This document shows positions 1-15,200 of a DNA stretch of 64,000 bases, in pieces. Numbering within the stretch: position 1 is the first letter of the stretch; each line of letters begins with the position of its first letter. The notes beneath the pieces were generated by a model. The model was not told the origin of the DNA. It did no database searches and was given only the letters and a program-made list of their open reading frames with translations. This stretch comes from Callaeas wilsoni. Lineage: Eukaryota > Chordata > Aves > Passeriformes > Callaeidae. The DNA lies in NCBI GenBank assembly GCA_013398955.1, contig VWPU01003193.1, positions 30,755-94,754 of the forward strand. The letters run 5' to 3'. The translations under genes and the position numbers were made by a program.

Positions 1-174
1 AACATCAACCCAAAGAAGTTCCTCTCAAAAGGCACTTTTATTTGGCATTTTGAGATCCCAATTCAACCCTTACCAAATTCAGTGAACGTCAGTGGAGAAA
101 TTTTGACCAGTTTCACACAATTTTCTTCTTCAAAAGCTTACGTTTCTACTCTTTGTTAATTTTTTTTCTCCTAG
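1..174 (+). other. End of an upstream SLC28A3 intron
   Basis: There is no open coding segment here. The stretch ends in a T-rich tract and CTAG, which forms the acceptor of the first visible exon. Earlier exons, with the start codon and cytoplasmic N-terminus, are outside the window. Confidence 0.8.
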
Positions 175-266
175 ACATTTAGAAAAAAAGTATGATGAAG
201 TCTGTGAATTTTGCAAGAAACATAAAACCAGAATTCATTATGTGGTCTATGGAATTTTAATAACAG
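175..266 (+). CDS. SLC28A3: SLC28A3 exon a (first exon seen)
   Basis: Residues 1-30 plus a split codon. It reads [17 protein letters not shown] and runs into the first membrane helix ([11 protein letters not shown]). The acceptor is CTAG after a T tract and the donor is G|GTACAG. It corresponds to human CNT3 LERRYD... just before TM1. The exon begins with the last base of a codon and ends with the first base of the next. Confidence 0.92.
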
Positions 267-3200
267 GTACAGTATATATTATACCCGAGATTACTGAAGT
301 CTTATTTATTTACCTGTATGAGATTATAGGCTGTGCTGTGGTTTTTGACATAAAAACTCTTGACTGTCTTTAACGATGTATTTCAAAGTAGTTAAGAATT
401 TAGTCTCAGAGAAAATTCCAGATTGCAAAGCCTCCACTCATTCCCAAACAGAACAAAAGCACAAATCTTGCTAAACTGCTTCTCCAGCATGTTTAAAGAC
501 TGACTAGCAATTACACTTGTGATAACAGCATAGTTCAGATTTTGTGTCTACTCCACTACCAGCTGACTCCAAAATTACAGTTCCAGTAACTTGTCCAAAA
601 CCACGAAATCACTTTAAAAACAGTCAGGTACCAAACAGGACTGAACTTAAGTTAGTAGGCTGGAAATGAAATCTTTCTCTTCTGACCGATATCAGTCAAT
701 ATTGTCAGCAAATTTTTTCTGGAGTAAATTTACTTATGCCAGTATGCACTGCAAAATCATTCAGATATTCTTCTTTCTCCCTTTCCTAGTCAGCCAGTAG
801 GCTGGTTTGTTTCCTTCTACTTCACCAAGTTTGTTTTTGAGATCTTCCTACTTGAACACTGGGAGCACAGAGACTTGAAAAATGTCTATGAGATAGCCAT
901 CAGCACACTAGAAGGTTGTTATAAAAGTGCTGCTTGCATGCTGAATATCCTGCCCTCATAACATCATCTTGTCTTGCTTTATCACAGTACAGACATATTC
1001 TGGCTCAAGAGAGTGAGTGAGTTCTAAGAATATGTCAGGATTTCATACATTAATTCCATAAAAAACCAACTTGCGTTACAAAAATCAGTAGTCCTTCTTT
1101 ATTTGCCATAGACAAAATCAAATCATTCTTTACAAAAACGGATTTTTTTTTGGCCAGCATTTATCAGCATTTATCAGAACCTGTCAAATAAATAATTTCA
1201 TAGGTACTTTATGAAATAAATTACTTTCAAGCTTCACAATTACTTGAGAAGGTCATCAAATCAGTCAATCAACATATGTTTATAAGTGTTTGTTTCTAGT
1301 TTTGTTGAAAAAACTCATCCTCTTTTTAAAAAAGGAACAAGACTGATGCTCTTAATTCATACTTTTTACACAGGAAAAAGAAGTTCTTGTAGATGTGTTT
1401 GATTTTTTTGAGTGATTAGCATGTTTGATATGAACTTGCTTTGGCAAAAACCTGCTTTGACAGGATGAAAGCCACCTTTCATATCAATGAGCATATAATA
1501 AACAACACTATCCACAAAAGCAAAATTTTTCAATATTTAGCCTGAGAGTCAGAAAAGCACAAAAAAGATAAACACAGGCTTGACTTTGATAACATCTTAT
1601 AAATTTAAGATTTGATCCTATTTTTTGAAAGACCAATGTAACTGACATGTATATTCTTGTTTCTGTGACAGCATACTTGGCAGTAGTTATTGCAGCCTGC
1701 AGTTTGAACTTTCAGAGAGCTTTGCCGCTCTTTGTCATCACTGTCCTAGCCATCTTCTTCATCTGCTGGGATTTTTTAATAGCTAAGTATGAAGACAGAA
1801 TTGCCGCATTCTTTTCCCCTGGAGACAGATATCTGAAAAAACAGTGGTTTTGGCTGAAATGGTAAATATTAATTGCTTTATATTTATGTAGAAGGACAAT
1901 ACACTAGTCAAGTTACCCTTATGATTTTACTTCAACTTACTTCCTCGTAAGCACAGGGAGATGGGTCAATCTTACATATCTCAATAAAATTACAGAATAA
2001 TTCAGTATTTACCAGTTTATAGATGTCAGAAACACATTCAGGATTTCAATGCAGTAGCTAGGGATCAAAAGTCTTGGCAGAAAGTGTAGAAAAATACCAC
2101 AAATTGAGATGGGACAGGTTTATGGTTGAAAGAGAATGTGTTCACAAAAGTTCATGTATGTTGCAGCCTTTTGCATTCATTCTGCAAACTAGAAAGGGCT
2201 TCACTGTTCAGAGAGCTGTTAGGTTCATAAAAACCTTAACTCTAACATTTGCAAACTGCTAAAGACTGGGGTGTATTATCTAGACACTGCGTTTCCACAT
2301 ATCCCCATAGCAATTTTTACTTGACCTTCAGGAATCAAAACATGCCAGCCAGATTTAATGTCATAATAAGGTTGTATGACCTTAATTTGGGATGGTAGAC
2401 ATTCGTCTGGTAGATAAGTGGTAGATAATTAGACCTGTCAGATACTTATTTCAAGTATTCCTGAGCAGTGATCAGGGATATTGAAGTTATCCCTAGCAAA
2501 ATGAGGAAACAAAGGAACCTTGTAGACCACAGAAAAGACTAAATGAAATCTCATTAAAAAAGAAAACAGAATTGGCCAGCTACATTCTGTTTCAGCTAGC
2601 TCACCTACTAGCTGAGAAAGAAAGAGTTTTGAGGAGGAGTCATTCTCAGTTCAGGAAAATGTCCCAGATTATTCTTAAGATTTAGAAATGGCTTTGCTAA
2701 GAAAGGTGCTATAAGGATTGTGGTCCTTCTGCTCAGGAGCCACATTAGAGAGCAATCACACAGAGGCATTTCCCTGAGATGATCTCTCTGGGAGAAAGAG
2801 CAAAAGGAACAGGAGACCCCTGAGGAGCAGATGGAACAAGTCAGGGGCAGCAAGTGCTATATGACCTGGGCTGCAATCCTTAAATTGTACATATCTCAGA
2901 TTAGGTGCTTAACTGTTTTCTTACAAGAGACAGAAAGTCTCTCAGGTGTAGAAAGGCTACTCAGCATCGCAATGGCCAAGCCATTTTGTGGAGTTTGCTT
3001 GCAATGTTTTTAATCCCCATCTAAAGATGGAATTTATGTGTCTAGGTACTACTGAAATCAGTGAAAGCTTACTGTTAGACAAAACTAGCATTAAAGACTT
3101 GGGTCTGTGTTTGTTTCCTCTCTGTACATGGGATGATGTATTTTGTTGCCTTCCAGGCTGTTGTTGCAGTAATCACCTTCAATGAATAAGCTTAATATGG

Positions 3201-6200
3201 TTCTGACAGTGAGGACCATAGAAACATTGAAACACAAATGTACACATCTCATTTTCTGAGATAGCTGAACAGACTACAAATGGTTACAAAGAAATGAGCC
3301 ATTTATAGCCTGCTCCACAATAGATTGTGCTTCATAGGCCCACCAGCTAAACAGCACAGTGCAAGTTGTAAATACTGCAGCCTGTCTTGCCCGGAAATAA
3401 AGAAAGATTCAATAAAGTAAGGAAGTGAAGGAAGAGAAGGATGAAGTGAGAAAGGAAGATATCACACTTCATTTAATAGAAATAACACCCAGACAGGAGT
3501 CACTCATACTTTATTTGGGTTTCTCCCCATACTCTGGCTTGGAGGACATTTCTTCCAGATGCCACCAAAGGATGTTGCCAGATGTGCATCAGCAAAGGCA
3601 GGTTCCCACTTGTGTAGAGCTACAAGTTTCAGTGCAATACATTGTACAAAGAGTTTGTTCACAAACAGAGATGTAAATGTTTTGAGTATAGGAAGGGAAA
3701 GGAATATTTTGATGCTTTTTATTTTCTAGGGTGTTGTGTGCAACTCTTATTATAACGATAATCTGCTGGCTCATCTTTGACACAACAAAACGAGGATCCC
3801 GTCAGCTAATCTCCTTTGGTGGGCTTGTGATGTATGTTCTCCTGATGCTTATCTTTTCCAAATATCCAACCAGAGTGAGTAGTTATTCCATGATGGATCT
3901 TTTGGGATTTTTTTTATTCTATGTCTAAAAAGCTATTCCCCTACCCTAGCACCAAGTCTAGTAAGAGTAACAAAATGTGTGAAAGTAAAAATATAGGCTT
4001 ACCTGAGACCAAGCACTGTATTTAATTTGTGAGAAAGGTAATTTTGCTCTTGGGGACCATATATGGGGCTGTACCAACATCTGTCTCACTATTTGGGAAG
4101 CTGCTGCCCATCTTCTCTTCCAGCCCTGATGCAGTGCAGGCTGAGATAGGCCTTCCCCATGTTTTCACACACAGAAGCCTCACCACAGTCATCAGCACGT
4201 CACAGTTACTTATTTGTGGACTCTGTTATAACATCAATACAAATTGCTTGAAACCAGAGATATGATAGGCTTGTGTAGCTCTTAACCCCTCACGAGTTTG
4301 TTTCCCACTGCAAGTTCAACAGCCAAGGCTGAGCTGAGGTCCTCACTTTTTGCTCACTCACTCCCATAGGCTCACAAATGCCATTTATTTTAATTTTCCT
4401 TTAGAAATGTCCACTCTGGTTCACTGTGACATTACAAATGGCTTAGTTCAGCCACCACAATTACCACTTTAGCTTTTACTCCTGTTTGCACACCTCACAA
4501 ACCTCTGCATGCTTTCATTAATCATACATCCTTTGTCCAGGCCACCAAATTTTCCCAATACTTTTCAATACATCTTGCATCAGTGCTGAGACTTTCTTAA
4601 CAGGTGAAGTCCTCTCAGCAAGGACTAATGAACTTACCCAATCGTTTGCAACTGCTGCTGTCTCCAGCTGAGGTGAACACTCATATTCCAAATGCTTTGT
4701 GCTCCCCTATGAGCCCTCTTTACAACTAATTGGTTTGTGTTATTCAAATATGATCTGATTAAATTAGAGAATGCCATCTCATGTCTCTGTCTTGTAAGCA
4801 ATTTGATTCAATTTTCACAAAACAAAGATGTTTTCTGAGGCAGCAGAAAAGAATCGTCAGTGTAGAGAAGAGGAACTCATCATAGGCAGCTACAGTTTTT
4901 CCATGACTGCCTTTATAGGATCACAATATAAAACGGAGTAGTTCTTAAGTATCAGAAGTTTTTAATAGGGGACAGAAACAGAGTTGAAATTACCCAAGGA
5001 CAAATCCTTAGCAAAATCTTCTCATTCTCTGTCCAGATATGTGAAGATCCAAGTCCCCTACAACCTATTTTGGCACCTGCCCCCATCCTGCAGTATAGTC
5101 AGCCAATTCCCTTACATCATTTAAACAAACATCCAAAGTAAACTATTATCGATTTAAATAACAAGTAGTTTCTTTATTTTTCTGTCTATCTAGGTTGCTT
5201 GGAGACCAGTATTTTCAGGAATAGGAATGCAGTTTATTCTTGGGCTTCTTATTCTGAGGACAAAAGTTGGTTTTGATGTATTTAACTGGTTAGGCATTCA
5301 GATCCAGGTAAGCTATTGAGCAAAATCCTTACTTGTTTAATGTAATTTTCTGTCTTGATACTCTTACATTATATAAACAGGCTGTTCAGGGATCCATTTG
5401 TCCTTTGATTTTTTCTTCTCTTGAGGAAAACTGGGTTCTCAGAAAGATGATTGATTTCCTGAGTTCAAGCTTCTTCTCATTTGTTTTTTATTCAGTTAAT
5501 ACAATGGCCAGAGTAATCCCATTTATTAATGGCTTTACTGTCATTGGGCTGAAGTTATAAATTGGCATTCTTGAAACACAAACTACTGTTGTGCCAGGAC
5601 ACTCATAGGAACTCTTAGACATGGCTCAACTCCAAATCATTCTTGCAATAGACGTGGTATGCTGAAAAGCCTTGGGATATAGGGCACAGTCATAATTATC
5701 TTCAGAGCAGCAACATTCCTGGCATCAGGAGCATTTCATAGTTCTCATGACATATAAGAAAATTAATTCAGCTACATACAGGTGGCAAAATCCAGATCTG
5801 CATGCTGGAAAGGATCTCTATAAAGTGGACGGGATCTATCCACAGGTGTCCCTGCAGACACAGAGTTTTTTAAAAAGTCTGTAACTGTAAAGTAATGAAT
5901 AAGCAATATCCAAAATATAGATCAGAGAGTACCCACTGAAGAACATTCAGACTTTTCACCTCAGGGATACTATTCTCACAGCTGTGCTTCACAGGCAATT
6001 AAGCACATGTAAAACAAGACAGTGCAGAATGTACTGTCTCTGTGCAGGAGCGAAGGCACAACAGATCTGATGTCTGTCTAATCTGCAGGCAGTGGGAGTC
6101 ATCTGGGTTTTGTCACCAGGTTCTCAGACTCTAACTGAAGCAGGTCTGGTTCCTCCTTTTGTTAGCTTCATATTTTCATGTCTTACAGTCTCTCCTGTCA

Positions 6201-9200
6201 GAACTAATTACTGTAGCTATTATAAACTGTATTTTAACTCCATTTTAAACTGTAGTAGTAATGCATATATTTGCATCAGAAGTATAAAAATGCACCACTG
6301 GATCAAAATTTAAAAGCAGAAGATTCCCTCAGGCTAGCTCTAAGCTACACCTTTCAAAACTCATTACTTCAACCATCAAATCTTCATTTTAAGCTGTATA
6401 ATTCATTGTACTTATTTGCATCAGATGGAGCATAGAAATGCGCCACAATATTGAGATTAAAAAGTAAGTATTTCTTTCAGTGTAGCTTATGGGGCTCTGT
6501 TGTGTTGAGTACTCAACAGAGCACAGCAGAGACCCTCAATTCAGCCGAATACACTCAGTGAGGCCTGGACCCATGCAAATCAGAGCCCAAGCTTCTTGGA
6601 CCTCACCATACCTCTGCAAGACAGCTAGCAATATTTTTTTGGATTTTGGCAGGTACCCAGAGCTTATGGCTAATACACTTTGCTTTCTGTCCCTAGACTT
6701 TTCTGGAGTACTCTGATACAGGTGCCAAGTTTGTGTTTGGTGACAAATACACAGATCATTTCTTTGCTTTTAAGGTAAGACAGTTGTTATATGCTGTATG
6801 TGGCAGATAAACAATGGTAAGAGGAACAATGTAGTTGGGAAATAAATTTATTGTGTGTCTTGTGATACCTATGTAGGCACCAGAGAAATCAACAGATAAA
6901 TTACTCCTTGTTAGGTGATATTCTGAATAGAAAATTTGGGAACACTTTCATTCACTGCCATACACTGAGTTAGACTGCACTTATTTAGTCTAATTATTGC
7001 AACATATATTGCAAGTAGGCAGAACTTTGGGATACCTTTTTACAAGGAATAGGTTAAAAGGCTTGTACCTGGCCACTGACAGAAATATTACCTCCTGCGT
7101 ATCTTCCGCATGTCTCCATGAGTAAAAGCGCTCTACCATGCTATGCTATTGTACCCTTAAGTGCTGTACAGACCACTGCTTCACAGACTTTCCCCCCAAA
7201 GAAGTGGAGAGCCTAGACATGTATTTATTCATGCCTGGGAGAAGAGCTAGAAGCTGGATAAGCAGGAAGAATTACATGATATTGCATTATTATTGCATTA
7301 GTAAGATCACCTTACTTACTTACATAAGTAAGATTTCCACCTCTCTCTTAAGAGACCTTTTTGGGAAATAGCTGGAATACAGTTTATCTGCTCTGTGCTC
7401 TCTAATCTGCACCAGCATCCTTCCTGGTTTTCCTCTGAGAAGTAGCCCATGCCACAATGCCTGCTTAGGCTGGAATCAAGAACATATAAAGCAAAAGAAA
7501 CCCCAAACCCAAACCAACCCAAACAACAAATAAATAAACCCCAAACAAACATGAAAATGTATCAGGACTTACTTGGAGACCATTCTTTTGGTATTTCAGA
7601 TATCTGACCATGGGCTTATATTCCTTTTATCTTATTTTTTTCTTGAGTTGATTTTCCAAACTAGATAATTTTCAAACTTATCTCTTTCATTACTTGAGAA
7701 AGAAGGTGCTATCTATAAAATAGCCTGCTACTAAGAAAAGTCAGAACATCTTAGAAGGGAAAAAAAATTAGGCATTTCATCAATAAATGTGAACAATATT
7801 TTAAGAGCATTTGCACCTTTTGTTTTGCTTTCCAGGCTCCTCCTACCTTTACTCTACTAAGCACTCCAATAACAATTTTTATTCCCAACTACATGTTTTA
7901 GGGATGGAATTATTTAATCTTCTCTCCCTCCCCACCCAGTGTAATTTTCCTTATGGTTTTTGACAATGCTTTATGATTATGATTCTTTCAGGGTGGTTTT
8001 TAGTGCCTCACTGATGATGCAAAATACTTTGCTTACAAAAGCCATAACTAGGGACCAGACAGCCGAAAGTTTGCTTCTGTGTAGGCAAACATCCATCAGT
8101 CTTATCCTATGGTTCAAGCCAGCAAAACCATGAAATTTCTAGAAGATGATAACAGGAACAAGTAGATTATTCTCACACTGAGAAACAAGAAAACAAGTTG
8201 ATATTCAGAGCTGCATATATATAAGAATATACATATAATATGGTAAACGGAGTGCCAGACAAGTGTACAGCAGTATCAAAACATGCTCCATCTGCTCCTC
8301 CTCTAGACAGGGAATTCCCTCTTTCAATAACAGTGAGTGACAGCCAGCCTGTTCTCTCTTGAAACACTTGTCATTTATTTAGACATTAAGTTGATCCAAA
8401 GTGCTTTTTTGTGTCTTTCAGATATTTTATGGGGTTTGCATGTTGTGATGAGCTCTCCAAATCTTGCCCCAAGATATTTCAAAGCATCCTCCAAAAGACA
8501 GTGCTTAGCTCCTGAGAGATTAGACAAGGGATAGGATATGTCTTTGCAGAAAACTGTCAGAGTCCAGTTTTATCCATGCTGCATCCTTAGCAATATGCAG
8601 GGATACATCAGTTTTCTGCCAAGTGAAGTGGACACGTTACCCAAGCAGACACATCCCATATGTGCACATGCACACTTGTATATGTTCTGACCAGTCCCAC
8701 CAGTCCCCCAGTGCCTTTGAGCGCACGGTTCTGGAAGCACTAATTAGTCAAAAATGCACACGTTTGCATGCATAAACTGAATAATTTTAAATGTATGTTT
8801 GTGTAGGCAGATGCACAGTTTCAGAGTTATGAAAAAACACACTTGCTCACATAAGTAAACATTTCCAAGTACTTAAGTAGATGGAAAAGAGCTTTTAGTA
8901 TTAAGTCTTCTATCACGTTGACTACGAAAGGAAAAGTTTGCTTTGAGCAAGGAATAAATTAGACTTCTGTTAAATCTGTAGCTTCTTTTTTACACCAGGA
9001 GAATTATGGTTCCCTGAGAAAGGCTTGGCTTTGAATGTCAAGCTTTAGGAGTGTATGAAAAAGCAGGATGTTCCTTAAACATCAATAGCAACATCTTTAA
9101 AGGAAAATAAGGAAAAAGTTAAACATCAAGCCACAAATAGGAGGAGACTTGAGAGCAGACAACAATTTTAACTTCCTGCTCTGTATGGTAATAACAAAAG

Positions 9201-12200
9201 AAAAGGCAGGGGAGAAAGATGTTAATTTTACTGAACTAAACTCTTTGCTGTTACTGCATGGCAAACTATCCCTACAGAATTGCAAAAAGGATCAAAGAAC
9301 CAAACTAGAGAAAGCAGCGTTATATTAACTTGTTGAACAGCACAACAATATCGGTTAATTGCACTGTCCTTTCAGTGAAAGGTTCTGATCATCAAAATTG
9401 AATTTCTAAATGTTTATCAAAATTGTTGTAGGTACCAACTCTTCTAGAACGGCATAGAGTCTATGTACTGAAAAGATCTGAACTAAAAAAGTGGTTTGTT
9501 GTTTTTCATTCTGTTACTTGATTTTATTTATAATACTTTATGTAATTAGTGAACACACATGAAATCTTCCTAGTCTTTGTGGTTGTGGGAAAATGACTGC
9601 AGACCCTGTGGACTGGTAACTGGGGATACACTTACTGAGTAAGTAAGTGAAACTGAGGGGTTATATTCACATCCTAACAGGAGTTATAATGCACACTAAA
9701 TCACAGTTGCTGCTCCTTGGATGGAATATGCTTGGCGCATGAATTGAAACCTCTTTCACGATGGTTTCCCATCACCTGCTAAGGAGAATGGCATGGAGGG
9801 TGGAGCAGAGTGGAGGCATCACAGCCAGGCTCTGTGGAAATCTTTGCAGGGAAGGGAACTTGATGGTACTTTGTAGCTGATAAACTGCATACAAACTGTC
9901 AACCCAGGGAAAGAGGGGAAGATGTCCCACTGGTGAGCCAGCAAGTGTGGCCAAATCCCTCTCCTGAGATGAACTTTCTTCATTAAAGCCTAATAATAAT
10001 ATTAACGCACACCTCCACGTCAAAGTTATCCAACCCCGAGGTACGACCACCCCTCACTGGAATGCGCTCTACATTCTTTTTGACTGTATCTTAAAAAGGA
10101 AAGGGAGAGAATTTTACACTAATCAGTAGCAAAGGTATGTATGACTAGAGTCACTCAAACGCCATGTAAACACAAAGAAATAATATATCAGTAAGTTAAG
10201 AGTGAGTGAAAAGTAAAGGAAGTCTCCATTTTAACTGCTGGGATCAGTCAACGGGCTGAACCTGTCTTCTTCCCCATAGAGACACCTGTTGGGTAAGAAC
10301 CAGACTCTATGCGCCCTGAATACTTTTATTGGGGATTAGGACTTGTCTGTGTATTCCTTCAAGTATATTTTTTCTGTCAGATACTATCATCAACAATCTT
10401 TGAACCTTAACCTGTCACAATTTTATATTAATAAGTGTTATCCTTAAAGTTGTTAGTGTGAATCCTTTGCGGACTCTGGCAGTTGCCAGCGGTGGGTAAC
10501 ACACTGTAATAAAGGGGAAGACCTGCTGAGAGATCTCCCTTATACTAGTGGTGTGTTTCCCTGACTAAATCTGTCAAACCACACTCCAATCCAGCAGAAC
10601 TGCTCAGTGAAGGCTGCCCTCAATGAGACGCTGAAAGACTGGTCAGGCACCAGGGTTTTGGCTTTCCTGGGACACTGACAGACAAATTAAACTCTAAAGG
10701 GGAAATAAATCTCTCCACACTAACGGTCGAGGAAGTCTCCCCTTTTCACATTACAGTGGTACCGTTTCAGCTGTAACTAATCTGTCTGACTAATTTTGGA
10801 CCTTTTGGGGGGATTTTTGTTTTGATTGTATACTAGCATAGAAGTGATGGGGTCCTGTGTATTTCACATACTTGAGAATCAAGTTATATTAGTTTTATTC
10901 AGGATGAAAACCCAACACATTTAATAATCCATCAGAGAGTGGGTTAGATGTTCATGCGATTCTTTTAAATTATGTTGAAAGAAAGTGTTTTTCAGTCTCC
11001 ACACTAAGAGACCTATATTCACTTTTTGTATTTAGTAAGTATATACCTTTTAAGAGATTCTTTTTAAAGGATGTAAATGTTTTAATTGACTTAAACATGG
11101 CTATAAATTAATGTCTATCATGCTATCCTAGACAGTTTCAAAACAATTGCAGTTGTTTTAGAAAACTATGTAGATAAATGAAAATTATTTAATTACAGCA
11201 CAAACAGGAAAGTCAACAATTTTACAGCATAAGTGTAAACTTAATTATGAGTTTTCAATACTTGTAAGTACAACTCCAAAAGCATGACTCTTTTTTTCAA
11301 AGAATAAATAGCCTAAAGGACAGGAAACCAGTCTAGAAGTTTTAATGATCTTGTGTCTTCAAATCAGGTACTGCCAATTGTGGTTTTCTTCAGTACGGTT
11401 ATGTCTATGCTTTACCACGTTGGATTCATGCAGTGGCTTATCGGAAAGGTATGAATTTTTTGCCAATTAGGTGCTCATTTGGCTAGTATGTGAAATGTTT
11501 TGAATGCATACAGAGGAACCATAGCCTGGAAATAGGTCCAAATGTTACCATTGCAAAATACTAATTGACATCACATAGCACACTTTCCCTCTCTCACTCT
11601 GATTTCATTGCTTATGTTATATTAATAGTTAGATTTGCTTGGCTAGCTTTACTGTTCCTCAGATGCCATACTTGCTTAAATCTTCCTTTCTGCCTGCCCT
11701 TCTCCCAGCCCTCAAAGTGTAGGATGGAGATTAAATCACAGACAGTGGATTTCTGCTAAGCATTTCAGTAGCAATTGATTGCATATACCTTCCTATCACA
11801 GATACCCAGACAAGATCAAAGCAGGTTCATCACCTCACTCTCTAAGTGTTCATTTCTGTCAGCATCTATGTCTAGTGCTAGTGTCTACTAAGATAAAATC
11901 AAATCTACTTTCTGTCCTCTCTCTCCAATAAACCTATCATATGAGGGAAAAGATCTTCCTCAATGGTGGTAGTTAAACCTAATTTGAAGATATTCTTAAA
12001 TTAAAAGTATTGTGCCCTTTACATTCACAGGGTTGTTATGTAGCACCATGAACATCACCTAGCTGACCTTAGTGTGCTAAAATTGCAATGAGGCATTTTT
12101 AGCCTTAATCTAAATTTCACATTTTTTCCTTTCATATGATCCAAGTCTCTTTGGACAAGAACGTAAGTAATAAGAACATATCAAAATATCTGTTTTGTTT

Positions 12201-15200
12201 AATTTCGTTTAACATTTTTGTGCCCAGAAGGAGCCTGGATTACTTTCAGTTCTGTTAAATTACTCCTCCTCTGTCTTATTTTAGCATGTAACAATTACAT
12301 GAATGTGCTATACCTTGAAGATTAAATCATTAACTCAGGAAGTACTGGAACATGTCTCTGAACTTTTAGATTGATATGATTAACGTGAGAAGGGCATGAA
12401 ACATGCAGAACAAATCTTTGTTTCTTTTTTAAAAATCATTTTAGGTTGGTTGGATAATGCACATCTTCATGGGGACAACTCCTGTTGAGTCTCTGGTAGC
12501 TGCGGGTAACATATTTGTGGGACAGGTGAGTTGGAGCACAGAAAAACATGCTAACACAATGTTACAGAATATAGGGAAATAATGCTGTTCATTGAGCATT
12601 TGTGTATTAAAAAATAACCTTTTATAAACCTAGGATTCCACTACAGCAAGTCTTACAGTTGATGTCCAAAACTGTAGTATGTTCATATGTTGGCAGTGAT
12701 GCATTGCCAACATATGAATGGAGTGGATTTAGGAAGCGATGCGTTTTCCCAACAGAAGGTCAAGCATAAATGCAGGTGATAGCTCTCCCTGCTAGACTAC
12801 TCGAAGGCTATGAAGAAATAACAATTTCAGGGTTCTTTTTCAGTTGAAAAGGCAAGTGGTATGAAAAGATGGCACACAAAGCCAGCAAGGGCAGGAGAGA
12901 GAGACAATGAAGAAAACTAAGATCCAGGGCTAGCAGTATAAGGCCTTATCCACAAAAAGAGTGAACAGCACCTAGCAGACCGCTTTAATGGGAAATGCAT
13001 TAAACCCACATTTACAACGTCTGTCCCAAGTTTAAAAGCAATGTAGAAAGATTAACAATTAACATCCAAATCCAAATCCAAATGCACTATTAGCATGATC
13101 TTTAGCAGTGGTGCATCACCACATGACACTGCTTCAAGATTTAGAGTAGTACCTTTCCATGACACTGCTTCCAGGATGTGCTCACACACATGCCAGAGGG
13201 TCGTTTCACTCGAGTAACAGCCTGTGGCTGTTACTGTGGCTCAGACCTGTGGCTGTCCCTAAGTCACTCAGAATTGGAATAGAATTTCTTGGCAGCTTCA
13301 TTGTACCTTTCAGGGAGACAGCAAACAAGCCAGAATTGTCTTCAGACATTCTCCTTCTTGGGATAAAAAACCCAAATTATTGAAATTTGAGCACTCGTTA
13401 GCACTAGGATTAACTAGTCTGAGATATCTAAGAAAGCGTGATGCAGACACTCATTTTTCTGTCCTGTTAATAAAAGAAATCTTTGGGCTTTTATTAGGGA
13501 TTTCTTAAGTTGGTGCTTGTTTTTCACTTCCAGACAGAGTCTCCTCTCCTGGTACGGCCCTACTTACCATACATCACCAAATCTGAACTCCATGCAGTCA
13601 TGACAGCAGGATTCTCAACTATTGCTGGAAGTGTCTTAGGAGCATATATTTCTTTTGGGGTAAGACAAGGGAAGAGAAGTAGAAACTATATGGTTTATCT
13701 GAAATCTTTTAAATATGTAGCCTAGATAAAACGCTTTGGAAGTATCCCTCAATCATTCCCACTGTTTTTTTCATCTCTGGAGGAATTAACCACAAAAATC
13801 CCCTGTCTTCTGATAGCTCATTCTCTTCTTTTCCTTATGAGCAATATGAACTTTTAATGACCTCCTGTAGAAAAATCATCCAAACAACTAACAAATTTAA
13901 TTGCTTTCCTACATGTTTGTGCATAATATGGTTATCATGGAGTATTTTCTGTCACCTATAATTCTAGGTTTCTTCCTCCCACCTACTGACTGCTTCTGTC
14001 ATGTCAGCACCAGCATCATTAGCTGCCTCCAAATTATTCTGGCCTGAAACTGAAAAGCCTCTGGTAACTCTGAGGAGTGGCCTACAAATGTCAAAAAGGT
14101 AAGCTAATCTAGCTACTAGTTACTACTACCGCAAAAATGAGATCTGGAAAAATAACTCCTTACACATAAATTTTAGGGGAATTACATGGTAAGTGTGCAA
14201 GCAAATTAAATTACAGACTAAATACTGCAAATGGTTGATTTATGAATTCAGATGAGTGTGCCCAATTACAATCTAACATTGCCAAGGACCTGGGCCAAAC
14301 TGTAAACTCTCCAAAGAAAGAGGGAAATGCCTATCTGAGGTGACCTGCCAGAATGTTTTCTCATTTGTAATGTTGCTGTCTTTTTTCTGTAATGAATCTG
14401 CAAATGCAAACATGTATAAAGAAAAGGCAAAGCAATCATTTCAACAAAAGCAGCAAATTTGATGCCCATCTGCAGGGAGACTTCTGTTGAGAACAACAGG
14501 CAAAGCAAAAAGGCTTGTAAGGTTCTGTTCCTGAACAGCCCAGCATTTCTGCAAGGGCTGCGTGGAAGAAGAGCAATGACCACTGCCTAATCCTAGCAAT
14601 GCTACAGTTTTGGGATCTGATCCATATCTTGCCCAACCCTGAATGTACCAGAATTCATCCTCAGGGCACCACAAGCATATACTTCAAGTGTCTGCCATGA
14701 GGACAGACAGGAAAAGCCTACTTCACCTCATAATTCCTCTTCATTATTTTCTCTGTGAGTGAACAGACGGCTGCAGTACTAGACTTCTAATAAAGTGCAT
14801 GTACCTTTTACTTCTGTTATTTGTTCTTGAATTTAAAGATGTTCACACTCTGGTTTTTTCTTCATTGGCAAAGTGAATCAAAGAATCTGCTGGAAGCAGC
14901 CAGTCAGGGTGCCTCTACCTCCATCGGGCTGGTAGCAAACATCACCGTGAATGTGATCTCCTTCCTCGCCCTGCTGAGCTTCCTTGACTCAGCCCTTTCT
15001 TGGGTGGGCAGCTTGTTTGACTATCCACAGCTGAACTTTGAGGTATGGTCTCCAGGTTCTTCATGCAGCTGACATATAGGCATAATTTGTTGTTCTCAAA
15101 TTTAAGTGCTTGTGTGGTTTGTTTGTAGTTATTTTTTTTGTTCTTGTTTTGTGTTTTAACATGATCTAAACCCATATTTTATTTGCATGTTCTGAAAAAT

